From Candidatus Anaeroferrophillus wilburensis (GTDB lineage: Bacteria > Desulfobacterota > Anaeroferrophillalia > Anaeroferrophillales > Anaeroferrophillaceae): DNA of 64,000 nt. Location of the stretch: contig JAFGSY010000013.1 in assembly GCA_016934315.1 (NCBI GenBank), positions 1-64,000 on the forward strand, written 5' to 3'. Positions within the stretch are counted from its first letter, which is position 1. Every line of letters begins with the position of its first letter. The position numbers and the translations under genes were made by a program. Of the stretch, positions 63,734-64,000 are shown one piece after another. A model generated the notes under the pieces. The model did not search any database. It was not told where the DNA came from and was given only the letters and a program-made list of their open reading frames with translations.

Positions 63734-64000
63734 ATGCAGATGAAAAAGAAACGGCTGATAATCACCATTGATGGACCTTCGGGAGCCGGGAAGAGCACGA
63801 TCAGCAAGATCCTGGCGGAGAAACTTCATTTCACCTACATCGACACCGGTGCCATGTATCGCTGTGTCGGCCTGGAAGCCGGGAAACAGCAGGTACGGAC
63901 AGATGACCCCGACGGCTTGAGCCGGATCTGTCAGCAGATTGCCATTCAATTCAAATGGGAACAGGGAATCAACCGAGTATTCTGCAACGGTACGGAAGTC
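63734..64000 (+). CDS. cmk: cytidylate kinase (partial, 5' part)
   Basis: The first 89 codons are in the window; the gene runs past the right end. The P-loop [16 protein letters not shown] and the following [11 protein letters not shown] are the CMP-kinase signature. It phosphorylates CMP and dCMP to the diphosphates. The start may be ATG 63734 or 63740. It follows aroA by 13 bp. Confidence 0.93.
   Translation, partial: MQMKKKRLIITIDGPSGAGKSTISKILAEKLHFTYIDTGAMYRCVGLEAGKQQVRTDDPDGLSRICQQIAIQFKWEQGINRVFCNGTEV

Overview
The window reads as a contiguous piece of a Gram-negative bacterial chromosome, most likely a deltaproteobacterium in the broad sense (Desulfobacterota). The grounds are an outer-membrane and periplasmic toolkit (TolC-type channel, EnvC-like activator, AmiC-type amidase), a sigma-54 promoter before a type IV pilin gene, an NtrC-type regulator, many signalling proteins (HDOD, GGDEF, histidine kinases), a Ni-dependent CO dehydrogenase, FolE2 with QueD, and a CIRCE operator before rpoH. 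No rRNA, tRNA, CRISPR array, prophage or transposase gene was seen. Almost all of the window is ordinary, densely packed core genome.

The left end is the unusual part. A two-gene, visibly AT-rich unit (59-2993) lies downstream of a pilA-like pilin gene (3112-3558). It encodes a second type IV pilin-like protein (89-559) and a TMTC-like GT-C membrane glycosyltransferase with C-terminal TPRs (576-2969). A 26-bp perfect inverted repeat brackets it. The glycosyltransferase gene carries an uninterrupted run of 11 G early in its reading frame, and a one-base gain or loss would stop translation within a few dozen codons. My main hypothesis is a phase-variable pilin (or surface protein) glycosylation cassette.

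From 3872 to 13201 the minus strand holds PBP1A, a PAS histidine kinase with a degenerate receiver, an HDOD/kinase-like fusion lacking the phospho-accepting His, KsgA, a DUF2062 protein, TsaD and RpoH. The divergent rpoH/queD region (13202-13524) holds a perfect CIRCE, a promoter overlapping it, and a good sigma-70-type promoter for queD-folE2-plsY. From 15372 to 22512 (minus) come a NYN-domain protein, a carboxyltransferase alpha subunit with a separate biotin carrier, a TPR lipoprotein, a zinc-ribbon/DUF3426 protein, a FliK-like protein and a gamma-carbonic-anhydrase-like protein. An M20 amidohydrolase (plus) meets an antiporter-EIIA fusion tail to tail.

From 25783 to 31783 the minus strand is an envelope and isoprenoid cluster: tolC-like, uppS, cdsA, dxr, rseP, tsaB. 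dusB and rlmN converge. A GGDEF protein with a degenerate HD-GYP domain follows. From 36920 to 56920 a long minus-strand series runs, in transcription order, cooS, proS, ftsE, ftsX, envC-like, ctpA, divergent polysaccharide deacetylase, Na/Pi cotransporter, ppx, amiC-like, fbp, guaB, guaA and an NtrC-type regulator. ftsEX, envC and amiC together describe a septal peptidoglycan-splitting module.

The right end (57388-64000) has a STAS protein, dtd, and a plus-strand series of a small helical protein gene, aroQ, a proline peptidase gene, efp, pheA, aroA and the start of cmk. An imperfect dispersed repeat occurs in two intergenic regions (34407-34508 and 57822-57945).
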